From NCBI GenBank assembly GCA_031835245.1, contig JAVKOQ010000169.1, positions 51,001 to 115,000 of the forward strand: a stretch of DNA of 64,000 nucleotides. Direction: 5' to 3'. Made by a program: the position numbers and the translations under genes. Shown here piece by piece: positions 12,594-24,068 of this stretch. Positions within the stretch are counted from its first letter, which is position 1. Each line of letters begins with the position of its first letter. The notes under the pieces are model-generated. The model was not told where the DNA came from. It made no database searches and was given only the letters and a program-made list of their open reading frames with translations. This stretch comes from Balamuthia mandrillaris. Its lineage: Eukaryota; Discosea; Longamoebia; Balamuthiidae.

Positions 12594-13683
12594 CGTACCA
12601 TCATTAATGTCTTGGTCTCCCAGAATAGGCTTATCTGCAAGTACTAAAATTGTCTCTCCATCCGCCAAGTCCTGCAGGTCATGCTTCACCGACAGTCCCG
12701 CCAGCTCCTCGCCTGGAACACTGACCTGCTCCTCAAAGACCTGATCCTGAGCGTCAAACATCTTGGCCTGTCTCTCTGCCAACTGCCTCTTCCTCTCCTG
12801 CTCTGCCTCCGCGGCCCTGCTCCTGCCTACCCAAGCCAGCACGCCGTCATCCTCCTCCTCAAGCTCTTCCCCCAGGCTCTTACCTATAATCTTGGACTCT
12901 GTCTTGCGCTTGAGCTTGGCTTTGGCTATCTTGAGCTCTATTTCCTGCGTGCGGCGGGCCTGCTCCGCTGCCTCTCTCTCCTGCTCCTGTTTCTGTCGTT
13001 GCGCCTCCTTGGCGGCCTCGTCCTCCACTTCGAGAGGCTTCAGGCCGAGGGCTATACGGATGCGGTTGGTCTCCTCTATCGAGCAGCTTATCTCTCCATT
13101 GGAAGAGACAGTTACCTGCGCTTTGGGCATTGGCCGTTCTATTGTGTCGTCGTCATCATCGTCATAGCGGCGATGGTCAGCAGCGTCCTCTTGTTCTTCT
13201 TTATCATCTTCATGACGATGTCGTTCATATTTGTCTCTTGGCTCTTCTTTTTCGTGACTTCTTCTTCGTTTTCTATCTCTGTCTCTGTCTCCTTCTCTTT
13301 CTCTGACTCGATCTCTCTCCTCTTCTCTTGAGCGGGAGCGGGATCTGGAGCGTGAACGTCGCCGTGAGGGCCTACTGCCGTCACGGTGGTGGTGGCTTCT
13401 GCGGCTTTCTTTCCCATGAGGTGAGCGCGAACGAGAGCGTGACCGTTTTCTTCTGGAAGAACCACTGCTGCTGCTGGACTTACTCTCTTTGTTGCTGCCG
13501 CGACGAGAGCGAGAGGTCGAGTGGTCGTCATGCTCCTCCTCCGCCCCTGTTTCCCTTTGACGAAGGGGTGGCCATGAAGTCAATGAAAGAAAGAGAGACA
13601 ACGGAAAAAAAAAAGAACATAGATAGAGAAAAGTACCTCTTGCGAGTATGTTGGCGCAACAAATCTTCGTAGGAGTCGGCCAT
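10637..13683 (-). CDS. SART1: U4/U6.U5 tri-snRNP protein SART1/Snu66
   Basis: Snu66/SART1 joins the U4/U6.U5 tri-snRNP and is needed for spliceosome activation in the nucleus. I read six exons: 13683-13637, 13554-12599, 12524-12160, 12072-11826, 11735-11631 and 11505-10637, exactly 863 codons. The start MADSYEDLLRQHTRKR leads into an Arg-Ser-rich domain (about residues 20-110). The SART1 signature IEETNRIRIALGLKPLEV follows, then the conserved blocks LENINLTELEKTRKNLELKK, FYDVYEDE and ASEYYTTQELASFKKKK. The C-terminus keeps EPMVGSGLAATLRLLEQQG, GRRMTRKERFRHLSHKFHGK, GDTPLSSVEALR and AFVVLSGS, all as in human SART1. The gene ends just upstream of the CLU-like gene on the same strand, about 147 bp before that start codon. 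It starts opposite the eIF4E-like gene across a 1.6-kb divergent region. Confidence 0.95.
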
Positions 13684-14381
13684 CTTCGGGTGTGTCTCCA
13701 CTCAGTGTTTGCGTTCTTTCTTTGTTGTTCCTTTCTTTCTTTTGTTCTATTTTTTTTTTTTTGGGCTTTTTCTGTCCCATAATTGTGTCGATGGTACTAC
13801 TTAGTTTCGAGACGACATGGAATGGATAAAATAAAAGCACATATTGTGCAGTGGTGCTGAACATTCTTACGGATCATTTCAACCAATCATTGAAACGGTT
13901 TATTTCGGTGACGTAATATTTATCCTCCAACCGATAATTTTTCGATTGTTTATTCTCTGCCGAAGAGAACCCGCTGCCAGGTGGGCTGGCAAGAGAAAGG
14001 AACCAAAGGGCTTTCGTGTGTTTTCTCCCCTCTCTCCTTTCTTCTCTTTCTTTTGGTTCCATTTGTTGCTGGTTTTCCTCCTCTCTCTACTTTCTTCCTG
14101 TTAACCAGGCAGGTGGTGGGCAGCAAACGAAAAATAAAAAATAAAAATGGACACTTCCGAGTAGCCCAAAGAGAAAAAAGATTTTGCGGACATTTCGTAT
14201 CCACCTGACGTCCCAATAATTATTGACAGCGGCCAATACTTTTGTCGAAAAATACCCTATTAGCCTGCGAAAGCTGCGCATAAGATTCCCAATTTTTATT
14301 CCCAACTTTTCGCCTTTTTCTGGCCATGGCTCAGCTTTTTAGGTCGTTGCTTGCCTTTTGCGCGCGGGGGGAAACCACCAG

Positions 14382-14440
<59 letters not shown>

Positions 14441-15276
14441 GCTGTTTATATAAAAAAAGTGAGCGAGGGGTTGGCTTTTTGTTGTTGTTGCCTCTTCGTT
14501 GCAACAAACAAAAAAAGAGCAGAAGAAAAGAGAGAGAGAGAGAGAGCGAGAGAGAGAGGAGAACAAACAGAGGACCCCAGATTTAAAAAACAAAAGTAAC
14601 CAATATAGTGGTGGTTGGGTGACGTGCGGTAGAAAACCGAAGAAAAGAAAGACACCCCCCACCAACAAAAAAAAAAACAAAGATTGTGGCCAGCGATTTT
14701 GCTTTTTTCTTTTTATTTCGAGGTTTACCGCATCGAATCGGCAAAGATCTGATATCTTCCTGCGAAAAAAACCAAAGGCTTTGTTTGGTGTGTATGACCT
14801 TTTTTTTTTGTTTTAACTTTTTTTTTCGTTGCTTGCACACTGACCACAAATCCCAATCGAATTCCGCATCAGTACCATAAAAAAAAAAGAAAGGCCTTTC
14901 TTGTAGATATATATAATTCGAAACGTTTTTTTTTTCTTGTTTCCCACTTTTTGCCCCTCAAACTCATCGCTTGAAAACCAAAAAAAAAAAAAACAGGTAC
15001 CACTGCTTCTTTTTTTTTTTGGTTGTTAGTTCTTTCAATTCAAATCTTTATTTTTTAAAAAAGATTAACCCCTATCTCGTTTGTCTTGCAAAAAAGATTT
15101 CGTACATGAGTATTCATCTGTACTTCATCATCACCTCATCTTAAAGAAAGAAAAAAAAAACAAGAAGAAGAGCGAGAGCGAGATCGGGTCCCCTCTTCCC
15201 CTTCTACTCCTACTCTTTCTTTCTCTCTTTTCTTCAAAACTTCATCAGCAAACACACCACATAAATATTTGAAAAA
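13684..15276. other. Long divergent intergenic region between SART1 and the eIF4E-like gene
   Basis: 1.59 kb without a convincing gene. It holds a (TTG)n run at about 14383-14441, many A and T homopolymer tracts of 8-13 nt (especially 14660-15060), a (GA)n run near 14530, and a GAGACGACATGG element at 13809-13820 related to motifs in other promoters. ORFs here are low-complexity readings of these tracts. It probably contains both promoters and the 5' UTRs. Confidence 0.6.
14383..14441. repeat. (TTG)n trinucleotide repeat
   Basis: An uninterrupted run of about 18-19 TTG/TGT triplets in the SART1/eIF4E-like divergent region. Translated it would give poly-Cys, poly-Val or, on the other strand, poly-Asn, but no exon structure surrounds it, so it is taken as non-coding. 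Confidence 0.9.
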
Positions 15277-15936
15277 ATGACGAGCGAACAACAAGAAGAA
15301 GAAGGTCATCGCCTGCACGATCGATGGGTCTTTTGGTTCAACGAGAGGCCACCCAGTGGCACTTCCCAAGAGGACTATGAGCGGTCCGTCAAGAACCTCG
15401 GCGTCTTCTCCACGGTGGAGGTTCGTCCGTTTTTTTTTTCTCCCTCTCTCTCTTTCCTTTCGTTATAATGTTTCGGGTTTCCTTCTTGTCATTTCTTTCT
15501 TTCTGCCTTTTATTTTCTATCTTTTTTCTTATTCTGTTTCTATCTTTTTCTTTTTTTTCTTTTCTTTCTCTCTTTTCTTCTAAACGTGCATGTTTTATTT
15601 TTATCCTTTTATTTATTTTATTTATTTTTTTCAATAGGGCTTTTGGAGGTACATGAACAACTTGGCAGTGGAGGACCTGCCAGACTTTAGCAACCTTCGT
15701 TTGTTCAAAGAGGGCATCAAACCCAGCTGGGAAGACCCCACCAACACGGGTGGTGGTAAATGGGTATATACTTTCTTTTCTATTCTCCTGTTTCTTCTTG
15801 AAGCCCGTTCTAAGCTTTGGGTCAAAAAATGAGAACAGGTGATGGAATCTCCAAAGGAAGACACGCCTGCTCTGTGGAAGAAAGTCGTGTTGGCTGCCAT
15901 TGGTAATGCCCTCGATTGTAACGATCATTTGGTATT

Positions 15937-15977
<41 letters not shown>

Positions 15978-18348
15978 CATCTCTTGTTGTTTTTTCTTTC
16001 TACTCTCTCTCCTTCTCTATCGTTGCGCTTACAAGTTGGATGTTCTACGTTCATATGTAGTGCGGTGTGGTGCTTTCCGTTCGCCCTCGCGGAGACAGCA
16101 TTCAGATCTGGAATAGTGAGTACGCAGACCCTAGTCTAATAGAGGAGGTTCGCAAGGAGTTGCTGGACGCTCTCGGACTCTCTGAGGAGCATTCTTTGCT
16201 CTACCAAAAACACGACGACGTAAGTTTTTTGTACCACTCTTTTTAAGCTTTTCTCTTTGTTCATTTGTTGTTTTTGAATTTGTTTAAACTGTTGAAGGGT
16301 TTTACGACGGTCAAAACGAGAGGGAAAAACTCCAACAATAGCAACCGGAAGGGCTACACGCGTAACAAGCAGCAAGCTCATTCTCCATTTTCTTCTCGCA
16401 GCAACGGCCATCATCGCCACCAAAGAAACTCATCAAACGGAACTGCTGACAACGAAGAAGAATGGGACAACCATCAGAAGGACGAGGAAGAGGCAGTAAC
16501 AAACGAACAAAACGGGTATAATAACGATGACCAAGAAGACTTTAACGGATACAAAGAAGAGGCGGTCGCTGCAACGGATGACGAGAGGAGGGATCGTAAC
16601 AAAAATCAAAAGGAAGAGGATGAAGAAGAGTCTTCTGTTACCAACTCGGCCATCGTCTCTGATGAGGCAGATGCGTTGCAGCGTGTTAAGAGTTGGGGAG
16701 ATTTAGTCGATGAGGATGAAGAAGATGATTTTAACGGAGCTAATAAAAACAACGAGCCATCATCTCACACGAACGAAGAGGACGACATATGGGGTGATAA
16801 AACCAGTGGCAACGTCAACTGGGCAGATTGGATGGATGAAGATGGAGACGAGGAGCACTCTTCTTCTTCTTGGGCAGACGAGGAGGATGACGACTTCCTC
16901 CACACACAACAACAAAATCAACAACAAAACCATCAACAACAAAACAATCTCAACCTTCAACGAAGACAAACAGAGAGTGACATCCAAGCTAACAATCGCT
17001 ATGGACGCCACAGGAAGAGCAACTCCTTTTCCTCTTCCTCTCCTCATTCTCACTCATCAAGACCCAGCCATGCTCGCGCGCTCTCTGCCAGTCAGAGCAA
17101 CACCCCATCCCCTCGGCAGCAACACTATCTTTCGGGCAGCGGCGGTGGCAAGAAAAAGACCAACTGGGGAGGAGATCCTCTCAGGAAGCGGTCTAATGAT
17201 TACACTCGTTCTAACTCCTTGACAGGCCCCAGAAAGAACAACGGTTCGCTTTCCTCTCTCCTCTCTCTTTCTCTCTCAATTTCTACAGCTTGTTTATTCT
17301 TATGTTGTAAACAAAACAAGATGGAATGCGGCGGGTGACCTCTGGAGAATACGTGAACGGCAAAGGCAGCGGCGGTCGTGGTGGAGGCGGCAACCGACAT
17401 CTCACGAGAAGCGGAGATTCCTCTTCTCGTCACAGCAACAACAATACCAATAACAACAACAATCACCATCCTCCACCATTGCAACAAATACAAATGCAAC
17501 GGAGGCGAAGCACCACCGATGCTCCTCCAGGCTTTCCCAAAGGCCCTCCTCTCTACGCTCGTGGTAGTGGTAGTGGCAGTGGCACCGGTGACAACAACCT
17601 CCGCAAGGTGCTCTTGCATAAGAAAGGAGGAGGATCGCTCTCTTCCTCTCCACAATCTTCCTCTCCATTGTCCTCTCCTTCCACGCAGGCAACCTCACGG
17701 CCGGCCTTCCGGGCGTCCAACCTGAGCTACGCTTCAGTGGCCTCCTCCTCTTTGCGAGCGATCACCCATGCCTCTCAACAGCTCTCCCTTGACCTTGAAG
17801 TGAAGAATGAGGAGGGTGCTGACGCTTCCAACGAAGGAAACGCCATGTCGCAAACTTCTTCTTCTGACGAAGAACAGCAACAAACTTCGTTGGAAGAAGA
17901 AGGAAAAGTGAATGAAGCACAACGAGACAAAGAAAAGGAAGACTCTTCTGGTGAAGCTGTGCCTTCTTCCTCCTCCTCGCCACCATCGTTGGAGGAAGGA
18001 GGTTCGGCCGCCTCCTCTCCAACTTTGGCACGGAGCAAACATGGAAGGGCCGCACGAAAGCGCAGAGCCCGCGAAAAGAGCCTTCTTTCAACTTCTTCTT
18101 CCTCCTCTTCTGCAATTGATGGAAACGAAAACGAAGACCAAGTTGATAGGAAAGAGGAGAAAGCGGGAGGTAGAAGCAAGAATGACAGCCTGTTGGTAGC
18201 CAACAAGAACAAGAAGAAGAAGACTGCTATCAGCTGGAAGTGGTGGCTGCTTCGCTTTTTGCTGTTTTGCGTGGCGGCGGTTCTGTTGTTCCTCTTGGGA
18301 GCTGCTGTGGGAGCTTCCTTGGCCTCTTCTCATCCACACCACCATTAA
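15277..18348 (+). CDS. Class II eIF4E (4EHP/eIF4E2-like) with long low-complexity region and C-terminal membrane anchor
   Basis: eIF4E proteins bind the mRNA 5' cap; class II members (4EHP) usually repress translation. I read six exons: 15277-15420, 15638-15763, 15839-15931, 16061-16219, 16298-17243 and 17321-18348, 832 codons in phase. Residues 10-175 are the eIF4E fold: WVFWFNERPP, FSTVEGFWRYMNNL, LFKEGIKPSWEDP, GGGKWV and CGVVLSVRPRGDSIQIWN. The Tyr in DYERSVKNLG sits where eIF4E has its first cap-stacking Trp, as in 4EHP, while the second Trp (KPSWED) is kept. A 600-residue low-complexity acidic, Asn/Gln- and Ser-rich segment follows. The end is a basic stretch (NKNKKKKTAISWK) and a hydrophobic helix (FLLFCVAAVLLFLLGAAVGA) with a short SSHPHHH tail, which looks like a tail anchor. 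That membrane tail is unusual for the family. Confidence 0.88.
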
Positions 18349-18665
18349 GAGGGAACGGAACAAGAATGCACGCACGCACACAACCTTTTACCACCCCCTT
18401 ACACGAACAAGGAAGGAAGGAAAGAAGGCAAGAGGAGGCAAAGAGATTTTTTTTTTTGTTGGAAGAGGGAGGAAGCTTTTTTTTTCAACACATGCAAACA
18501 AACAAAAAGAGGGCTGTTCTACATGTTGATGAGAGGAATGAGGATGAGATGGATATGTGTTTTGTAGATACTTATAATGCCCCAAAAACTAATAAAAAAT
18601 AATCCACGGCTGTTTTTCTTTGATGATTGCTAGCCATAACACAATAAAGATGAGGAATTCGATTT
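18349..18665. other. Convergent intergenic region, 3' ends
   Basis: About 317 bp between the eIF4E-like stop and the stop of the small minus-strand membrane protein. AATAAAAAATAA near 18588 fits a plus-strand poly(A) signal. Nothing else is seen. Confidence 0.5.
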
Positions 18666-18854
18666 TCAGTCGGATTTGTTGCCAAAGAACACGCCGCTGA
18701 GCTTCTTTTGCACGTTCGGAACGGCTTGCACGACGAACGGCGAGACAAGTAGCAGCACGATGGCGCCTCCGTAGAGCGTTAACTTGAACTTAAAGTCATT
18801 CCAAGCCTCTTCCTCGAGCCTTGCTTGGTGCTCCTTCGAGCGTTGGTGATCCAT
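18666..18854 (-). CDS. Small single-pass membrane protein, 62 residues, unrecognised
   Basis: An intronless 62-codon frame beginning MDHQRSKEHQARLEEEAWND and ending KKLSGVFFGNKSD. It has a charged N-terminal helix, one strongly hydrophobic helix (LTLYGGAIVLLLVSPFVVQA, about residues 26-45) and a basic C-terminal tail. The ATG follows an A-rich context (AAAAAAATGG read on the minus strand), as in neighbouring genes. It lies divergently from NIP7 with about 290 bp between, which includes a GTCGACGA element. The layout resembles small subunits of membrane complexes such as translocases or respiratory-chain accessory proteins, but I recognise no family. Confidence 0.6.
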   Translation of the reverse strand: MDHQRSKEHQARLEEEAWNDFKFKLTLYGGAIVLLLVSPFVVQAVPNVQKKLSGVFFGNKSD

Positions 18855-19003
18855 TTTTTTATTTGTTATTTTTTACTTGTTCGCAACACTGAAGAAGAAG
18901 GAACACTCAAGATTAGTCGAAAGAAGCATCTTTCTTCGAACGAGGATACCTGCAGGTTTTGAGCTTTTGTCCTGCTCGATTGTCGACGAAAATATACCAA
19001 AAA

Positions 19004-19088
19004 TGCCTACACCAGGATTTGAACCGGGGTTCTGAAAATGGTTAAACTATAAAAAAATGGTTGCTGTCAACGGGGATTGAACTGACGA
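19004..19088 (-). pseudogene. Two tRNA 3'-half-like fragments, each followed by a T-tract
   Basis: On the minus strand two T-arm-like sequences lie head to tail: one containing AGTTCAATCCCC and then GACAGCAACCA plus seven Ts, the other CCCCGGTTCAAATCCTGG and then TGTAGGCA plus five Ts. The T-tracts resemble RNA polymerase III terminators. No matching 5' acceptor strand or D and anticodon arms are visible upstream, and the first T-stem does not pair, so these are at best tRNA-derived remnants. They sit in the divergent promoter between the small membrane protein and NIP7. Confidence 0.3.
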
Positions 19089-19148
19089 TAGAGAAGAAAA
19101 ATACCAAAAAAAAAATTAACAAAGAGAAAAAAGAAAGAAAGCGGAAAG

Positions 19149-20057
19149 ATGAGACCGCTCACGGAGGAGGAGACCAAAATCTTTTTTGAGAAGCTAGCGA
19201 AATAGTGCGTCCTTTCCATGCCTTCCTTCTTTTATTTTCTCACTCTTTGGGATTATCTCTAATATTTTCTTTTTTTGTTGCGTATACGAAAGTCTTGGCC
19301 GCAACATTAAATATCTGATCGACCGCAAAGATGAGGAATATTGCTTCCGGTTACACAAGGAACGCGTCTACTATTTAAGCGAGACCCAAATGCGGAAAGC
19401 CACCAACGTGGCCCGCAAACAGCTGATTTCGATGGGCACCTGCTTTGGCAAATTCACAAAGACCCGCAAATTCAAGCTACACATCACCTGTTTGGACTAC
19501 CTCGCCCAATACGCTACCGTTCGTCTCTTCCTTCCTTTCCGTTCTTTTTTCTTTTTATATTCCTCCTTTAATTTTTATTTTTTTTGTTGTTTTGTAGTCC
19601 TCTCTCTCTCTTTCTCTTTCTCTCTCTATCGTTTCTCTCTCTCTCTCTCTCTGTCGTTTTTTTTGAACTTTTGTCACTGACTCTTTTCAATATTTTGTTT
19701 ATGAAAAAAAATGCAGTACAAAGTGTGGGTGAAGCCCTCTTCTGAAATGTCCTTCCTGTATGGCAACCATATCCTCAAAAGCGGCTTGGGACGCATCACC
19801 GAAAACACACCCCAGTATCAAGGAGTTATTGTCCTCTCCATGAATGACATTCCGCTGGGTATTTTTCTCTTTCTTCTCTCTCTCTCTCTCTCTCTCTATC
19901 CACAGCGTAACAAGGTCTAACAAATGTTGGATTAATAGGCTTTGGAGTGACAGCAAAGAGCACACAGGAATGCAGAAACTTGGACCCAACGACCATCGTG
20001 TGCTTCCATCAGGCGGACGTTGGCGAGTACCTCCGCTCGGAGGGTCACCTCACGTAA
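19149..20057 (+). CDS. NIP7: 60S ribosome biogenesis protein NIP7
   Basis: NIP7 is a small PUA-domain protein of pre-60S particles, needed for 27S pre-rRNA processing in the nucleolus. I read four exons: 19149-19204, 19293-19518, 19717-19858 and 19939-20057, giving 180 residues, the same length as human NIP7. It begins [19 protein letters not shown] and has [30 protein letters not shown] and [18 protein letters not shown]. These are followed by [33 protein letters not shown] and [17 protein letters not shown]. All blocks are collinear with the human protein without gaps. The stop is 71 bp from the convergent WDR48 stop. Confidence 0.97.
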
Positions 20058-20128
20058 ACGCACGCTCTATTCAAATACACCTTTTTTTTTTTGGAGAAAC
20101 AAGATCTGTTTGAGCTTTTTATTTCATT

Positions 20129-23100
20129 TTAAGAACTTTGGAATGAGAAAAGATAGGAAAGAGGATTCCGTGAGAGCGAAGGGGAAGAAGACGCCGAGGT
20201 AGAACCACTTTTGTTGTCTTTGGTTTTTTGGGAGGTAAAGGAAGCAGGTGTTGCTAACCATTGCTGCTTCCGCCGATAGTGGAGGGTTAACTCTGCGTCT
20301 CTGCCTCCGCCAGTTCTTTTCCACACGAAAGTTTTGATGGTGGCTAAGTCATCATCTGGTTGTAGCACCTGTTTTTTGTTTGAAGAGCGTCAGTCAAGAC
20401 ACTAATTTGAGGAGAAGCAGAGAAGAGAGGTCGAAAAGAAACCTGGTTATTGCAAAGTATCTCGATGTAGTCTTCTTCAGCAATGGCGGCTGGTGAAGAA
20501 GGGCTGACAAAAGAAGAGGAGGAAGGCTGAGCAGAAGTGGGAGAATCTGTTGCAGAATGCGAGAGAGTGGAAGGAGATTTGTTGGTTGGTAGCTCGAGTT
20601 CAAGTTTGTTGATGACATAACGTATAACTTTGCGCACTTTGAGTGCTCTATGCGCTGTCAATCGTCGTTTCCTGTATCACTGCATTAGTAACTACAAGCT
20701 TTGCAAAGAATAGGAAGAGGGAGACTACTTGTGAGGTAGCTCTGGAAGATCTTTGGGATCAAGCGGAAAGAGGAAGAAGCCAAATTGCATAACTTCTCGC
20801 GTCGCCTTCTTTTTCTGTTTTTTACACCGTGTCAGTTATGCAAAGAAAAAGAAGAATTATTGAAGTAAGAAGGAAGAGAGGTGTTACTTCAAGAAGACAA
20901 GCTTTGACCCAGGGTGGCATAACATCAGGTAAATGGTCGGCAATCAGATGAGATTGTCCAATGGGGCAACGGTACAGGGTGGCTCCCGTGCGTTCATCCG
21001 AAATAATAAGACAAAGATCCTCCGGCAGCTGGAACAGAGGCAATCCAGAGGGTGGCAACAATTCCTCCGCTTCTGCTTCTTCTTCTGTTTCGCACACAGA
21101 AGAGCGTTTGTCGTTGCTATTTTGTTGTTGCTGCTGCTTTCGGTGGGTTCTTGCACGAGAGTGAACCTTGCGCAACCATGGCATAAATAACGAGTATAGG
21201 ACGTGCTCTCCCAGATTCACTTTTGTTAACAAGAAGTTTATTTTCAAGACAACTTGGAAATAAGAAAAGGAGAAAACAAACCTTTCCGAGTATCTGATGT
21301 AGACAGATCTAGACCAGCATCCCAACCATATATTTCAGCGCCAAAGCAATGCGGGTTGCTCAGTTGGACAGTCACCGCCTTGAAATTATTCATAAGTCCC
21401 GCAAAGCCAAAAAGAGAATAAGACGAACAACGAGTGTGAAAGCGAACAACAACAGTAAGAAAAAGAGAAGAATACTAACACCAGTCTTTGTGTCAACAGC
21501 AAACCAGCTTGGAATGCTTAGCCGCTTCTGCAATTCTTGGTGTTTGCGCTGGAAAAGGCCAGCACCAGAGCCAAATGTGTGAACATCAACACCCTTTATC
21601 ACGTTAAACATTTGTACAAGCCCAGCATCATCCTCCGTTAATACATGAATCTTGTCGTTTAGGATTGCGGCACGAATGATCCCTGGACGACCTTTTTTTT
21701 GCCCCAATGGTAAAACCACAAAGCGTATCGAAGAATAGAAGAAAAGAAAAGAAGAAAGATAATAGGTACCTGGAATGAGATAATCAGGGGCTAGCTCGAG
21801 TGTTACAGGTACGAACGAAGGAGCAATCTCGTCATAACTTTCCGAAGCTTGCACCGTCGAAGTCAAATTACTATTTACACCATCGGATGAAGCTCTTTTC
21901 TCTGCGTTTGTTGTTTTCTCTTCCCCTTTCTCCTCTTCTTCTTCCAAAGAAGTTGTTCCTCCGAAAAGTCTTTTCTGCTTCTGAACAATCGTCAGTTTTC
22001 GTATTTCTGGACGAGCAGTGGTGAACCACAACGAAGTAGGCTCCGTGCTAGGCAACAAGAGCTTCAACACAGGGGAAGTAGATAACGTTGAAGAAGATTC
22101 TCCACGTGTAAGTTGGGGTGGTTCATAAGCCAAAGAAGACAAGCCTGTTGCCGGTTGAGTGTAATGGATGAAACCCAAACGATCTGCAGAGTAGAAATAC
22201 GCAAATGAGGGATGAGCAGCGATGCTCCAAACGGCAGCTTCATCGTGCATCATAAAGGTTTGAATGCAGGATTGTTGACCCAAGTCCCAAAGTTTGACAG
22301 TGCCGTCGCTGCTGCCGCTGAGACAGAAGTTGCCATCCTCGGAGAGACAGACCGTTTTGATGTTGTCCTTGTGGCCGCGAAGCTTGAACAGCTTACCGGA
22401 TTGTGAAGATACTCTTGGATCCCATCCTCTAACCACCTTTATGTTTGTTGGTTGGTTTGTGAGAAACAATAAACAGGGAGGAGGATTAGGCAAAGAGCGA
22501 CTAAAATTACCTTTTCAGGAGACCCTGTTACCACAAGAGTGGCAGCAGCGTTCATGCAAACAGAATAAAAGGAATGTTTGGTATGTCCCATCCACTTCTC
22601 TTTGGTTATTAGGCGAAAAGAGGAATGCAACAGAGAAAGGAATGAGACACGAGGATAGAACGCCCTTGCAAAATAAGAAGACAGGAGAAAGAATAACAAA
22701 AGACTGGACTCACCAAGTTTGCTTGATGAAGGTAACGAAGAAAAAGGGCGAGTGAGAGCAGAGGCGATATCCCATAGCCGAACAGTAGAATCGAGACCGA
22801 CAGAAGCAAGCAGGTTTGCTTGTGGAGCATAGCTGATCGCTTTGACATAATCTTGATGCTGTTGTAACGTCAACAAACAGGATTCTCGTTCTTCTTCTCG
22901 TTCTCGTTCGTCTACTTCTCTTTCTTTTGCTTTGCTCTCTATTTGTTTTGCTTTGTCTTCTTCGTTATTTTGTTTGTTGGAAAGTTCACTTTCTTCTTTT
23001 TGCTCTTGCGTGCTGTCGATTTCTCGTTGTTCTTGTTCTTCTTCTGCTTCTTCGCTATTTGTTTGTTGTCGAGTCTCAGTCAAAGCGTTGCCCACTCGCC

Positions 23101-23900
23101 ATATTTTGATGGTTGTATCTGAACTACACGAAGCCACTATGAAAACGACAACAAAACAAGGTTATCGATGAGACAGAACGAAAGAGAGGAGAATAAAGAG
23201 AGAACGAGAGTAGAAACAAAAGTAGAAGGAAGAACGAAGATATAAGAAAGAAGACAACAAAGAGAACAACAAGAACGAAGAACGAAGAAACGAAAGCAGA
23301 AGAAGAAGAAGAAGAAGAAGAAGAAGAAGAAGAAGAAGAAGAAGAAGAAGAAGAAGAAGAAGAAGAAGAAAGGTACATGTAATGGAGTTGCAAAGAGCTA
23401 GGTCATTGACCCAGTCCGTATGGTTCTCAAAAGCATTCATATGGACAGGCTTTTTTTCCCCCAAATAATAAAGTGTACATCGCCGGTGTGCATGCATCTC
23501 ATTCTCATGATCAGCGTTCTGTTTAAGAAGGAAGAAAGAAAGAAAAAAAAAAGGGCAGACGGAAGAAACGCACAGGACCAGGCTTGGACAGATCCCAGCA
23601 ACGAATGGAAGAGTCCCTGCCACCCGAGTAAAGCAAGGTGGGCCGTCCTTCGCTCTCCTCCTCCAGGGCCAGCGCGTTGACGCCAAAGCAGTGCAAGCGG
23701 GTGCCTCTTTGGGAGGAGCATCGCAGCTGATAGCTCACCCGTTGCTTGGTTTTGTTTGCGGTAGCGTTCTCCAAGGAGGACACCACCGCAGTGGTAGCAC
23801 CACGACCGCCAAACGGGTTCTTGTTGGAGAGAGCCCTTCCTCGTCGGCTCGCTGGCTGAGGCAAGTTCTCTGCAGCAGCAGCTTCCTCTCCTTCTTTCAT
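20129..23900 (-). CDS. WDR48: WDR48/UAF1, WD40 activator of USP1-type deubiquitinases
   Basis: UAF1 binds and activates USP1, USP12 and USP46, and so acts in Fanconi anaemia DNA repair and endosomal sorting. I read 11 exons: 23900-23574, 23518-23377, 23136-22714, 22599-22511, 22436-21770, 21691-21480, 21378-21282, 21219-20888, 20814-20729, 20671-20443 and 20368-20129, exactly 948 codons. WD repeats include GRDSSIRCWDL, HTDWVNDLALC, SSDTTIKIWRVG, HQDYVKAISYAPQANLLASV, GHKDNIKTVCLSEDG and GSSDGTVKLWDLGQQSC. The SUMO-like C-terminal domain keeps the human hallmark: VLQPDDDLATIKTFVWKR then ELTLHYRRK (human VLDPNMDLRTVKHFIWK, LTLHYRQK). Two inserts are expanded: an acidic Glu/Lys one after WD3 and a Ser/Glu one near exon 5's end. 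About 32 low-complexity residues follow the conserved C-terminus. Confidence 0.95.
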
Positions 23901-23930
23901 CTCTCGGTTATTTTTAGATACTTTTTGTAG

Positions 23931-24054
23931 ACAATTTATTCTGAATAATTTGAATTTTTCTCGATAGTCATGAATTTACGGCAAAAAACAATTTATTCTG
24001 AATAATTTGAATTTTGGCGATGATGTCGACAAAATTAAAATAATTCATGTCGAC
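23931..24054. promoter_or_regulatory. WDR48 upstream region: 28-bp direct repeat plus two ATGTCGACAAAA elements
   Basis: The 168 bp between WDR48 and the MED16 stop contain a perfect direct repeat of about 28 bp (23931-23959 and 23988-24015; core TTTATTCTGAATAATTTGAA). Two GTCGACAAAA elements follow at about 24025 and 24049. The spacing between repeats is 57 bp. As the only sequence upstream of WDR48, this is its likely promoter; the GTCGACA word recurs in other intergenic regions here. Confidence 0.5.
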
Positions 24055-24068
24055 AAAAAAGTAGCTGC

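Noticed and set aside
14383-14441. Poly-Cys/Val/Asn coding repeat
   Set aside because: The TTG run is in an intergenic region with no splice-compatible exon around it.
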